From positions 1-64,000 of the forward strand of contig NZ_JAOZEW010000002.1 in NCBI RefSeq assembly GCF_025847235.1: DNA of 64,000 nucleotides, in the 5' to 3' direction. Of this stretch, positions 37,561-46,013 are shown in pieces. The first letter of the stretch is position 1, and the number at the start of each line of letters is the position of its first letter. Made by a program: the position numbers and the translations under genes. The notes below the pieces were generated by a model. The model worked only from the letters and a program-made list of their open reading frames with translations. It ran no database searches and was not told where the DNA came from. Origin of the DNA: Flavobacterium shii. Its GTDB lineage: Bacteria; Bacteroidota; Bacteroidia; Flavobacteriales; Flavobacteriaceae.

Positions 37561-37577
37561 GTAACATTTTTTATTAC
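37561..37577 (+). promoter_or_regulatory. candidate Rrf2 operator, copy 2
   Basis: GTAACATTTTTTATTAC, 16 of 17 bases identical to the copy at 37111. It lies 17 bp before the start of the NAD(P)-binding protein gene, the likely target of the regulator. Confidence 0.65.
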
Positions 37578-37594
37578 TAATTAAATTATATATT

Positions 37595-38236
37595 ATGAAA
37601 ATCGCAATCATCGGAGCTACAGGTTTTGTAGGCTCTACAATCTCAAAAGAATTAGCCAATCGCAATCATGAAATCACTGCAATTGCAAGAAACCCTAAAG
37701 AAACTAGCGGTGTAAAATGGGTATCGGCAGATATTCTTAATACAGATGCATTGGCAACAATACTAAAAGGAAATGACCTTGTAATTAGCGCTTATAATGC
37801 AGGATGGACAAATCCAAATCTTTATGATGATTTTATTGCAGGTTCAAAATCTATTCAGGAGGCTGTAAAAAAATCAGGCGTAAAACGCTTTATCACTATC
37901 GGTGGTGCAGGAAGTTTATTTGTTGCACCAAATTTACAAGCTGTAGATACCCCAGATTTCCCAAAAGAATACCACGCAGGTGCATCGGCAGCAAGAGATT
38001 ATTTAAACATCTTGAAAGAAGAAAAAGATTTAGATTGGGTATTTTTTAGTCCAGCTTTCGAAATGCATCCTGGAATTACAACTGGTAGAACTGCTAAATA
38101 CCGCTTAGGATTAGACAATCCTGTTTTTGATGAAGATCAAAAAAGCATTTTATCTGTAGAAGATTTGGCGGTTGTTATTGCCGATGAAGCTGAAACCCCA
38201 AAACACCATCAAGTTCGTTTTACTGCAGCTTATTAA
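37595..38236 (+). CDS. NAD(P)H-binding reductase-like protein
   Basis: A 213-residue Rossmann protein of the atypical SDR group. It starts MKIAIIGATGFVGSTISKEL, with the dinucleotide loop GATGFVG, and has no classical YxxxK site. Proteins of this type are often controlled by Rrf2 or MarR regulators and act on quinones or related electrophiles. It follows the Rrf2 gene by 56 bp and has its own copy of the operator-like 17-mer. A hairpin terminator follows. Confidence 0.85.
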   Translation: MKIAIIGATGFVGSTISKELANRNHEITAIARNPKETSGVKWVSADILNTDALATILKGNDLVISAYNAGWTNPNLYDDFIAGSKSIQEAVKKSGVKRFITIGGAGSLFVAPNLQAVDTPDFPKEYHAGASAARDYLNILKEEKDLDWVFFSPAFEMHPGITTGRTAKYRLGLDNPVFDEDQKSILSVEDLAVVIADEAETPKHHQVRFTAAY

Positions 38237-38262
38237 TCCCAGTAATACCGAACAAATTCACA

Positions 38263-38306
38263 AAAAACAGTTTCGAAAGCAATTTTCTACTTTTGAAACT
38301 GTTTTT
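38263..38306 (+). terminator. rho-independent terminator
   Basis: Perfect 12-bp stem AAAAACAGTTTC / GAAACTGTTTTT (38263-38274 with 38295-38306), after the NAD(P)-binding gene. Confidence 0.8.
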
Positions 38307-38341
38307 GTTTTGATTACTTTTACCTTTCAAAAGTAAAGAGT

Positions 38342-39430
38342 TTGTCTACACATAAAAAACAAGGAAGCAGTTTAAATGAAAAGCCTGGAATTTCACAACC
38401 TGAAATTACCAGTGGAGCATCAATTGAGCAAATTCTGCGTTTCAGACGGATTCAACCTTCTGCTCAAGAATTAGTTTCTGGTATTTTAGCAGGAAACATT
38501 ACTGCACTAAGCAGAGCTATTACACTTATAGAAAGCACTAATCCGAATCATTTGGCTAAAGCCAATGAGATAATTAATGCCTGCCTTCCTCATGCCAATA
38601 AATCGGTTCGGATAGGAATTACTGGCGTTCCCGGAGTTGGAAAAAGTACTTTTATTGAAGCCTTTGGAAAACAACTCACAGGATTAGGCAAAAAACTAGC
38701 TGTCTTGGCAGTTGATCCAAGTAGTTCTTTCTCTCACGGAAGTATTCTGGGTGATAAAACCCGAATGGAAGAATTGGTTAAAGACGAAAATGCTTTTATA
38801 AGACCAAGTGCATCTGGAGAAACTCTTGGTGGTGTTGCCCGTAAAACCAGAGAAACCATTATACTTTGCGAAGCAGCAGGATTTGACACGATACTAATTG
38901 AAACCGTAGGCGTTGGACAAAGCGAAACCGCTGTTCACAGTATGGTTGATTTTTTCTTATTACTAAAAATTGCTGGCGCTGGCGATGAGCTACAAGGTAT
39001 TAAAAGGGGCATTATGGAAATGGCAGATGCAATTGTCATTAACAAAGCCGATGGAGATAATATAAAAAAAGCAAGATTAGCCAAAACAGAGTTTAATAGA
39101 GCTTTGCATTTATTTCCTGCCAAAAAATCGGGATGGCAACCCACCGTAACGACTTGTAGCGCCATTACTCACGAAGGAATTCCAGAAGTTTGGCAAACTA
39201 TTCTTGATTATTTTAAAATGGCTAAAAACAGTCTTTATTTTCAGGAAAAAAGAAAAGAACAAAACCAGTTCTGGATGATGGAAACTATCAATGAGCAATT
39301 AAAAACGAACTTCTACAATCATCCTGAAATTATAGCCGAACTTGATAAAAACAAAAAAGCAGTGCAAAATGATGAAATATCACCTTTTGCAGCTGCTACT
39401 ATTTTGTTGGAATTATATAAAAAAGGTTGA
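38342..39430 (+). CDS. meaB: methylmalonyl-CoA mutase-associated GTPase MeaB
   Basis: A 362-residue G3E-type P-loop GTPase (ArgK/MeaB) that guards and loads adenosylcobalamin into methylmalonyl-CoA mutase. Walker A is GVPGVGKST (about 97-105); next come LAVDPSSSFSHGSILGDKTRM, IETVGVGQSE and the base motif INKADG. The only visible start is TTG at 38342. Mutase subunits are not in the window; the adenosyltransferase at 16.8 kb belongs to the same cofactor route. Confidence 0.93.
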   Translation: MSTHKKQGSSLNEKPGISQPEITSGASIEQILRFRRIQPSAQELVSGILAGNITALSRAITLIESTNPNHLAKANEIINACLPHANKSVRIGITGVPGVGKSTFIEAFGKQLTGLGKKLAVLAVDPSSSFSHGSILGDKTRMEELVKDENAFIRPSASGETLGGVARKTRETIILCEAAGFDTILIETVGVGQSETAVHSMVDFFLLLKIAGAGDELQGIKRGIMEMADAIVINKADGDNIKKARLAKTEFNRALHLFPAKKSGWQPTVTTCSAITHEGIPEVWQTILDYFKMAKNSLYFQEKRKEQNQFWMMETINEQLKTNFYNHPEIIAELDKNKKAVQNDEISPFAAATILLELYKKG

Positions 39431-39483
39431 AAGGAACAAAGGTTCATAGGTTTTCTACTCTGTACCTTCGTTCCTCTGTACCT
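39431..39483. terminator. imperfect hairpin of AAAGGAAC / GTTCCT words
   Basis: The gap between convergent genes holds aaaggaacaaaggt and its imperfect inverse accttcgttcct, with a trailing T run just at the end of the next gene. It probably ends both transcripts. Confidence 0.5.
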
Positions 39484-41416
39484 ATTTTTTTCTAAGCTTA
39501 TATTTATTCTCTTTATATAAATTTCCTGCTGTTACTACATGTGCCAAAGCATCTTTTGCAAGTTCTTCATCTAGTTTAACCGGAACTAAAGTAGTGTCAT
39601 TTTTAATTTCAAACTGCAATGGTTTTAAATTTGGCTGCATGATTACCACCTTATTCTCTACTCTAAATGCATTGATGTCATTAAATTGCATAATAGATCT
39701 TCCTTTTACGTCTGGTCCAATTTTAGTTAGATTTCTCCCTATCATTGGCGTTTCAAACTGTGCACCGATGTAACTTAACAATGTAGGTGGAATATCAATC
39801 TGGCTCGCCAATTTATCATATGCTTTGCCTTTAGGAACACCTGGTCCCATTATTAAAGCAGGGATATGAAATTTGTTTATAGGCACTAAATTCTTTCCGT
39901 AAGTTCTTGTATTGTGATCTGCAATTACGATAAAAATAGTATTCTTATAGTAAGGTTCTTTTTTAGCCATTTCAAAGAATTTACCAATCGAAAAATCGGC
40001 ATATTTCATAGCATTATTAACCGTAGCAGCTTTCTTATCATAAGGTTTGATTCTTCCTTCCGGATACTCGAATGGCTCGTGATTAGAAGTAGAAAACATT
40101 AAGGAGAAGAATGGTTTATCTCCTTTGGCTTTAAAATAATTGTTTGCTTTTACAACCAAATCTTCATCAGAATAACCCCAGGTTCCTTTAAATGCATATT
40201 TATTCCCATCGGCATCAAAATCTTCCTGATCTACTATGTCTTGAAATCCATTCCCATTAAAGAAAGAAGCCATATTATCAAAATTGGCCATCCCTCCGTA
40301 AATAAAACTAGTCTCGTATCCTTTTCTTTTTAAGGCATCTGCCAAAGTAAAAAATCCTTGTTGTGAGTTTCCTAATTTCACTACACTTTCTGAAGGTGAA
40401 GGCAGGAATCCTGTAACAACAGCTTCTATCCCACGTACGCTACGTGTTCCTGTACAATATAAGTTGGTAAAAAGTAATCCTTCTTTTGAAAGTTTATCAA
40501 ACTCTGGAGTTAATGGTTTTCCTCCTAAAATTCCAACATACTCTGCTCCTAAACTCTCTTGTAAAAATATAACCAAATTATAAGGTCTTTTTAAAAGTGT
40601 ATCAGGGTTCTGAATATGTAAAAATGGAATTTCCGGATCAGTAAAATCATTTGGATTTACTGTCATGTATTTTTTTACACGAGCAATAGCCTCTGCTTCT
40701 TCCATCTTACCATACATCTTCGTATTTCCTTCATTTTTGATTGAATACGCAGCAAAAGCAACTGTATAAAATGAATTTAATCCTAAGGTATTCGTTAGCT
40801 GATCTGTGGAAAAAACAGCGTTACTAGCATTTATTGGTCGCTTTGAAGTAAGACTTGAACGGGCTCCAAAAAACAATAGAAAAGCTAGAAACGGAAATAC
40901 AATTAATTTGAATTTATAGTCTGCTGGATGTGTATGGAAATATTTTTTTCCTTTTTTAAATGCAAGATATAATACAACTCCTAGAATTAAAAAAGTAACA
41001 ATTATAGAAACTAAATAACTTTTTAAAAGCATCCCTACAACTTCTTTTGGATATATCAAATAATCCAAAAATATTTTGTTTGGGCGCGTATCGTATTGTT
41101 TTATAAAATCTGGTGTTGCCAATTCTACAAACAGGATCAAAAACAGAAACAAGAAACTATAAAATACCAGAAATTTATTTGTGATTTTGATACAATTATT
41201 AGGTAGGAAAGTGATTAAAAGTGCTGGAAGAAAAGACATATAGCACAGTAATATCAAATCCATTCGTAACCCAATTGGGAAAATATACCAGAAATCCTGA
41301 GTTTCAACTACTCTTTCCTTGAATAAAAAAAATAAAAATATTCGACTTAATGTAGTTATCAGCAATCCAATTGCTATGAAATTAAAAATAGGTTTTAAAA
41401 ACGCGAATTTTTTCAT
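39482..41416 (-). CDS. LTA synthase / MdoB-like sulfatase-fold phosphoglycerol transferase
   Basis: A 644-residue inner-membrane enzyme with five N-terminal TM segments (to about residue 185) and a large periplasmic sulfatase-fold domain (about 260-600). The nucleophile Thr lies in LYCTGTRSVRGIEAVVTG; metal ligands are in FLQESLGAEYVG and IADHNTRTYG. In Gram-positives the fold makes lipoteichoic acid; in Gram-negatives MdoB-like enzymes add phosphoglycerol to glucans or modify other envelope glycans. The precise acceptor is unknown. Confidence 0.87.
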   Translation of the reverse strand: MKKFAFLKPIFNFIAIGLLITTLSRIFLFFLFKERVVETQDFWYIFPIGLRMDLILLCYMSFLPALLITFLPNNCIKITNKFLVFYSFLFLFLILFVELATPDFIKQYDTRPNKIFLDYLIYPKEVVGMLLKSYLVSIIVTFLILGVVLYLAFKKGKKYFHTHPADYKFKLIVFPFLAFLLFFGARSSLTSKRPINASNAVFSTDQLTNTLGLNSFYTVAFAAYSIKNEGNTKMYGKMEEAEAIARVKKYMTVNPNDFTDPEIPFLHIQNPDTLLKRPYNLVIFLQESLGAEYVGILGGKPLTPEFDKLSKEGLLFTNLYCTGTRSVRGIEAVVTGFLPSPSESVVKLGNSQQGFFTLADALKRKGYETSFIYGGMANFDNMASFFNGNGFQDIVDQEDFDADGNKYAFKGTWGYSDEDLVVKANNYFKAKGDKPFFSLMFSTSNHEPFEYPEGRIKPYDKKAATVNNAMKYADFSIGKFFEMAKKEPYYKNTIFIVIADHNTRTYGKNLVPINKFHIPALIMGPGVPKGKAYDKLASQIDIPPTLLSYIGAQFETPMIGRNLTKIGPDVKGRSIMQFNDINAFRVENKVVIMQPNLKPLQFEIKNDTTLVPVKLDEELAKDALAHVVTAGNLYKENKYKLRKK

Positions 41417-41479
41417 TAGAAAGATTTAAATATTTTTTTGGTTTTGGGGCATACCATATAGACACACGGTGGCGTATCT

Positions 41480-41707
41480 CTACTCTTCGTAAAGTTTTAT
41501 CTCTCGATCATAAAACTCATTGGCAAGGACAATTAACCCTTCCATTTCGGCATTTAATTCGGCCTCATCAAGATCTTCAGCTTCTTCCATAAACTCAACC
41601 TCATCGTCTTTTAAATTTATGATAAATCTTGGATAATCAAGATGAATAATGAAGATATCATCTGGAAAATCAGTATTGTCGCCAAGTAAAAATTTAGGTA
41701 ATTCCAT
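41480..41707 (-). CDS. small acidic conserved protein, unknown function
   Basis: A 75-residue soluble protein, very acidic (EEAEDLDEAELNAEMEG), with a beta-rich N-terminus (FLLGDNTDFPDDIFIIHLDYPRFIINL). It looks like a small conserved Bacteroidota protein, but I cannot name a family. No signal peptide. It lies 63 bp upstream of the LTA-synthase-like gene on the same strand. Confidence 0.65.
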   Translation of the reverse strand: MELPKFLLGDNTDFPDDIFIIHLDYPRFIINLKDDEVEFMEEAEDLDEAELNAEMEGLIVLANEFYDREIKLYEE

Positions 41708-41760
41708 TTTATTTTTTGTTTTATTTTATTTTTTGTTTTATCCGCTAAGCGAATTTTTTT

Positions 41761-41852
41761 ATCACAGATTTACTTCGTCTGTTCGATTTTCAATCTCGAG
41801 TCACTGATTACAAAGATTTCTAAAACAACCTGTGTTAATCAGTAAAATCTGT
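41761..41852. repeat. CACAGATT-type inverted repeat
   Basis: Outer arms cacagatttac (41763-41773) and gtaaaatctgt (near 41842-41852) with inner arms tcactgatta and taatcagt. Related to the gap at 24.04-24.17 kb. It lies between two minus-strand genes. Confidence 0.55.
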
Positions 41853-41877
41853 ACTTATTATTTTTTATGCTCCAAAT

Positions 41878-43263
41878 TTAAGAATTTGAAACTGAATTAT
41901 TGATTAATTTTTTTGTCAGGTAATGAAAACGAATATACAAAAATACGGCAGCCGCTGTTAATCCTGCCAAAAGTCCTATCCAAACTCCTTGCGCTTTTAA
42001 TTCGGTATATTCGGCTAAATAATATGAAATAGGAAAACCTATAACCCAATAGGCTACAAATGTAATGTACATTGGGACTTTTACATCTTGCAATCCACGT
42101 AAAGCTCCTAGAACAACAACCTGTATTCCATCTGAAATTTGAAAAACAGCTGCTATTAAAAGTAATTTTGATGCAATACTTATTACTTCGTTATTATCCA
42201 GAAGTTGTCCTCCATTTTCCATATTTAAAAAGATATGAGGTAAAAAATTATGAAAAGCTACAAACAGAATAGCAAAAACAGTTTCGATTATGATTGCAAG
42301 CAAAAAGATTGAACGTGCAACAATAATTAAGTTTTTATAATCATTCAACCCTCTTTGATTACTAACTCTAATCATAGAAGTTACACTTAAGCCCATAGCA
42401 AACATAAAGGTCATCGAAGCCAGACTCAAAGCAATTTGATTTGCTGCCTGACTGGTTTTACCAATATTACCACAAAGCCAGATTGAAGCTGTAAACAAGA
42501 CTACTTCAAAAAGCATTTGCATAGCCGACGGAAATCCTATGCTTATTATTTTCTTGATTGTTTCTTTTTTGATTTCATCAAAACTAAAATTCTGGAAGTA
42601 ACGCTTTAAATCATTTCGTCTTGATAGCATAATATGCATGAACATTACCAAAAATATTCTTGAAATTACTGTTCCAAGAGCTGCTCCAATAATTCCCATC
42701 TTTGGAAAAATCCAAATTCCATAAATCAATAAATAATTTATACCTACATGCAGCACATTGGCCATAATCATAGCATACATCGAATATTTTGTAAGCGAAA
42801 GTCCATCGGCAAATTGCTTATATCCCTGATACATAATTAAAGGGATCAACGAGAAAGCAACCCAATCCAGATATGGCTTGGCTATTGCAATTACATCGGC
42901 AGGTTGTTGTAGTAATTCCATTATTGGCTTTGCCAAAACAATTACTCCAAAAAGCATTAATCCTAAAATAATACACAAAAACAAACCATGATGAAATGCC
43001 GACCGAATTTTGCCGTCATTTTTCTCTGCGTCTCCTTCGGCAACTATTGGAGTAATCGCAGTTGAAAACCCGATTCCTAAGGACATTGCAATAAAAATCA
43101 TGCTATTTCCTAATGAAACTGCTGCCAACTCTGTACTTCCTAGTTTACCTACCATGATATTATCGACTATACCGATAAGGGTATGTCCAACCATTCCTAA
43201 GATTATTGGATATGCAAGTTTTAAATTATAAGAAAATTCTTTGGTGTATTGAGAAAAGTTCAC
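41878..43263 (-). CDS. MATE-family multidrug efflux transporter
   Basis: A 461-residue twelve-TM cation-coupled exporter of the NorM/DinF group. The first helix has NLKLAYPIILGMVGHTLIGIVDNIMVG and the pseudo-repeated second half starts near FPSAMQMLFEVVLFTASIW. The frame is open to a TTG at 43305, but this region contains the -7 box TATCTTTG (43283-43290). GTG at 43263 (NFSQYTKEF follows) is therefore preferred. Substrate unknown. Confidence 0.88.
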   Translation of the reverse strand: MNFSQYTKEFSYNLKLAYPIILGMVGHTLIGIVDNIMVGKLGSTELAAVSLGNSMIFIAMSLGIGFSTAITPIVAEGDAEKNDGKIRSAFHHGLFLCIILGLMLFGVIVLAKPIMELLQQPADVIAIAKPYLDWVAFSLIPLIMYQGYKQFADGLSLTKYSMYAMIMANVLHVGINYLLIYGIWIFPKMGIIGAALGTVISRIFLVMFMHIMLSRRNDLKRYFQNFSFDEIKKETIKKIISIGFPSAMQMLFEVVLFTASIWLCGNIGKTSQAANQIALSLASMTFMFAMGLSVTSMIRVSNQRGLNDYKNLIIVARSIFLLAIIIETVFAILFVAFHNFLPHIFLNMENGGQLLDNNEVISIASKLLLIAAVFQISDGIQVVVLGALRGLQDVKVPMYITFVAYWVIGFPISYYLAEYTELKAQGVWIGLLAGLTAAAVFLYIRFHYLTKKLINNSVSNS

Positions 43264-43282
43264 TTTGTATTTTTTTAGTGTG

Positions 43283-43290
43283 CAAAGATA
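43283..43290 (-). promoter_or_regulatory. Bacteroidota -7 box TATCTTTG (minus strand)
   Basis: Exact TAnnTTTG, 19 bp before the GTG start of the MATE gene, which rules out the TTG at 43305 as start. Confidence 0.65.
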
Positions 43291-43455
43291 ATTAGAACCT
43301 TTCAATTCTTTCTCTATTATTCAATTTATAACCTTATTTATTATCCAATTTCTCAGGAACCTCAATATTATATAATAAACGCTGATAATTATATAACGTT
43401 CTCGCACTACCCTACTGCTATTTTTACATCATTAATAAACTTAAACATTCTGATT

Positions 43456-43971
43456 ATGAAAAGGACATTCAATTTAAAAGTGCTATTAGTTGCTGTTTTT
43501 GCGATTGTATACACTACTACATCTGCCCAAGTAAGTACCGAAATTAAAAATTATAACCAAGGTTTCCGTTTGGGATTTGGATTAAATGGTGGAATCCCAA
43601 CAAATAAGGCCTATAGTTGGTCTTTGGGTGGTGACGTTAGATTACAATATGATTTATCCAAAAAAACATCATTGACCTTAACAACTGGATTTACCAATTT
43701 GTTTGTGAACAAACAGGATTTAAAAGACATCGGATTCATCCCTGCAAAAGCTGGTTTTAAAGCCTTTGTATGGGAAGATCAATTTTATGTATTAGGAGAA
43801 GTTGGAGCTGGTTTTGCAGTAACAAATGGCTACAATGATACTACTTTTTTATGGGCACCAGGAATTGGTTATGCCAATAAATACGTTGATATAAGTGTGA
43901 GATATGAAGATTACGCAAAATTCAATACCAACCAAATTGCATTGCGATTGGCATACGGTTTTAAATTGTAA
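43456..43971 (+). CDS. secreted outer-membrane beta-barrel-like protein
   Basis: A 171-residue protein with a signal peptide (MKRTFNLKVLLVAVFAIVYTTTSA before Gln). The mature part is a series of alternating strands with Gly and aromatic residues (FRLGFGLNGGIP, RLQYDLSKKTSLTLTTGF, IALRLAYGFKL) and ends in a strand closing with Lys-Leu. This fits a small eight-stranded OmpA/OmpX-like barrel. Function unknown. It lies upstream of the two-component-system region but lacks the paired LytTR boxes seen for its neighbours. Confidence 0.72.
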   Translation: MKRTFNLKVLLVAVFAIVYTTTSAQVSTEIKNYNQGFRLGFGLNGGIPTNKAYSWSLGGDVRLQYDLSKKTSLTLTTGFTNLFVNKQDLKDIGFIPAKAGFKAFVWEDQFYVLGEVGAGFAVTNGYNDTTFLWAPGIGYANKYVDISVRYEDYAKFNTNQIALRLAYGFKL

Positions 43972-43994
43972 ACCAAATTATAAAACATCCATTT

Positions 43995-44022
43995 AAAAGC
44001 CTTTCGAAAGAGAGGCTTTTTT
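43995..44022 (+). terminator. rho-independent terminator
   Basis: Stem AAAAGCCT / AGGCTTTT (43995-44002 with 44013-44020) and T run, 23 bp after the barrel gene. Confidence 0.75.
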
Positions 44023-44056
44023 TAGTTTTATGTAAATAATCATACATCATTTATTA

Positions 44057-44091
44057 CCATTGGTCAAAAGATAACAACCAGTAGTCAAATG
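44057..44091 (+). promoter_or_regulatory. paired LytTR-type boxes, site A
   Basis: Two direct repeats, CCATTGGTCAAAAG (44057-44070) and CCAGTAGTCAAATG (44078-44091), with a 21-bp period. Within them ACCATTGGT and ACCAGTAGT match the LytTR-family consensus [TA][AC][CA]GTTN[AG][TG] at 8 and 7 of 9 positions. The same pair with the same period lies before the gene at 47783. The site ends 55 bp before the ATG at 44147. Confidence 0.72.
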
Positions 44092-44146
44092 ATTTTTTAG
44101 TATCGATACAGAACATGGTAATTCGTAGAAAATTTTAATTAAAACC

Positions 44147-45082
44147 ATGAAAAAATCTGTTTTTTATCTATCACATCTATTTCTGTTTCTATTATTTTCA
44201 ATTTCTGTAAGATCCCAATCGGGCATAACTGGGGAAGTCAAAGTTGATTATGTTCCGTTTTCTAATTATGTTCGACCAATTGACAGTACAAAAACAGATG
44301 CCAAAAGTAATTTCAAAAGGGCTCAAATAGCTCTGGAAATACCAGTTTCACTAAAAATGGACAAATACAATCATCCAAGACTTTGGTCAATTGGTCTTCA
44401 GGGTGCTTATGCAAAAATGGAAAATAAAAATTATGAAATACAATCTCTCCCGGCAATATTACCAAATGGATTTCCTGCAGAGCTGCTAAATGCACAGATC
44501 GGAGTCAAACACTTACGCTCCATTTCTCAGTCGTGGTCGCTATTAATAATGGCTTCTGTAGGTGTTTATACCGATATGGAAGAAATTAATAAGGACGATG
44601 TATTAATTCAGGGAGGTGTACTTTTCATCAAACAATTCAACCCAAATTTAGCATTCGGAATGGGACCAGTTCTTACCAATAGTTTTGGTGTTCCAATGGT
44701 TCTTCCCGGGATTTATTTTAATTGGGAATCCAAAAGAGCCTTACATTTTAAAGTCGCCTTCCCAGAAGGTTTAGAGTTAGGTTATCGAATGTCTGACAAC
44801 TTTGATTTAAAAGCAGTTGTAGAATTAAGCGGAATGACAGCAGAAACTAAAGTAGGAAATAAATCTATGCTATTAGGATACCAGCAAATCATTGCCGGTA
44901 TAAAACCTCAATTAAAGTTAGGAGAACACTGGATATTAGAACCTACAGTAGGAACAACATTAGTTCGTTCTTTTTCGACCAATAGCCGAAAAATAAAAGA
45001 TATTTTCAAGGAAAAAGATCTCGCCGATCCAAGATTTACTACTACATTCTATGGAGCTGTAGCTCTTAAGTGGAAATTTTAA
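44147..45082 (+). CDS. outer-membrane beta-barrel protein (DUF6268-like)
   Basis: A 311-residue secreted protein with a signal peptide (about 1-23, ending VRSQ). The mature part is rich in amphipathic strands and ends in a strand closing with Phe (TTTFYGAVALKWKF), a beta-barrel assembly signal. Overall layout resembles DUF6268 outer-membrane proteins, though I am not certain of the family. Its stop is 1 bp from the stop of the convergent LytTR regulator gene. Paired LytTR-type boxes upstream mark it as a likely direct target of that regulator. Confidence 0.75.
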   Translation: MKKSVFYLSHLFLFLLFSISVRSQSGITGEVKVDYVPFSNYVRPIDSTKTDAKSNFKRAQIALEIPVSLKMDKYNHPRLWSIGLQGAYAKMENKNYEIQSLPAILPNGFPAELLNAQIGVKHLRSISQSWSLLIMASVGVYTDMEEINKDDVLIQGGVLFIKQFNPNLAFGMGPVLTNSFGVPMVLPGIYFNWESKRALHFKVAFPEGLELGYRMSDNFDLKAVVELSGMTAETKVGNKSMLLGYQQIIAGIKPQLKLGEHWILEPTVGTTLVRSFSTNSRKIKDIFKEKDLADPRFTTTFYGAVALKWKF

Positions 45083-45083
45083 A

Positions 45084-45797
45084 CTACCTGCTTAATAAAT
45101 TCTTATAAACTACCTCTTTCAATAATGCCTCCCGGCGTGTTCTTGAAATAGGTAGTTCTTGTCCTTTTACAAACAAACGTCCTCCTGAAACAGAATCTAT
45201 ATGTGTAATGTTTACCAAAAAGGATTTGTGAATTCTAAAGAAAATTTCTGTCGGAAGTGTTTCTTCCAATGAAATCATGGTTTGATGAATTACAAGAACT
45301 TTATCCTTAAAATGAAGCTTAGCATAATTCTGCATTCCCTCAATATACAAAATATCTACCCAGGAAATTTTTTGAAATCCCTCTTCTTGGCGTACATAAA
45401 GATACGGATCAAGTGGGGATTGTTTAGGAGAACCAACCATCTGAAACCACTGTTTTGCTTTTAAAGAGGCCTGATAAAAACGCTGAAATGTAATAGGTTT
45501 CAATAAATAATCTACCACTTGCAAACGATATCCATCCAAAGCATGCTCAGAATAAGCCGTCGTAAAAATCACCAATGGCGGATTATCCAAAGACTCCAAA
45601 AATTCTAATCCTGAGAGATAAGGCATATTAATATCCAGAAATAACAAGTCTACCTGTTTATCCTGAATATATGAAGTAGCTTCCAGAGCAGAAGCACATG
45701 TACCTATTACTTCCAGAAAATCTATCTTAGAAATAAAATCTACAATCCCATTTCTAGCTATAGGTTCATCATCAATTACAAGGCATTTCATGGTCAT
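45084..45797 (-). CDS. LytTR-family response regulator
   Basis: A 237-residue regulator. The receiver domain (1-120) has acidic residues in VIDDEP, phospho-acceptor Asp in LLFLDINMPYLSG (about 56), Thr in FTTAYSEHA and Lys in LLKP. The LytTR DNA-binding domain covers about 135-237 (LYVRQEEGFQKISWVDILYIEG, FFRIHKSFLVNITHIDSV). It is encoded downstream of its LytS-type kinase on the same strand, with a repeat between them. ATG at 45791 (two residues later) is an equal start. Paired boxes at two nearby barrel genes are its probable sites. Confidence 0.92.
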   Translation of the reverse strand: MTMKCLVIDDEPIARNGIVDFISKIDFLEVIGTCASALEATSYIQDKQVDLLFLDINMPYLSGLEFLESLDNPPLVIFTTAYSEHALDGYRLQVVDYLLKPITFQRFYQASLKAKQWFQMVGSPKQSPLDPYLYVRQEEGFQKISWVDILYIEGMQNYAKLHFKDKVLVIHQTMISLEETLPTEIFFRIHKSFLVNITHIDSVSGGRLFVKGQELPISRTRREALLKEVVYKNLLSR

Positions 45798-45857
45798 AAC
45801 TTATATATTTTTTATTATTTTTTTTAAAATTAGGCACGTGGAATAAGTGGCAGAAAA

Positions 45858-45982
45858 TTAACCGCAAAGTTTGCAAAGATTTACGCAAAGTTCGCAAAGC
45901 TGATTCAACACAAAGCTTTGCGAACTTTGCGCTTTATAAAAGCCATCAGTGTAAAAAAACTTTGCGCCCTTTGCGGTAAAAA
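45858..45982. repeat. CTTTGCG hairpin repeat, copy A
   Basis: The core 45885-45930 is a hairpin with perfect 17-bp arms (GCAAAGTTCGCAAAGCT and its inverse) and a 12-nt loop. The reverse complement of this 46-bp core equals 47953-47998 with one mismatch. Outer words TTAACCGCAAAG and CTTTGCGGTAAA extend it on both sides. It separates the kinase and regulator genes and could weaken or stop read-through. Confidence 0.85.
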
Positions 45983-46013
45983 GCCTTTACAATCTATGGC
46001 AAACAAAAACGTA

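Noticed and set aside
43264..43305. TTG-started extension of the MATE gene
   Set aside because: It contains the TATCTTTG promoter box.
43378..43403. LytTR-like 9-mers AACGCTGAT and AACGTTCTC upstream of the barrel gene at 43456
   Set aside because: They lie 17 bp apart and not 21, the second matches poorly, and neither shares the GGTCAAA part seen in sites A and B.
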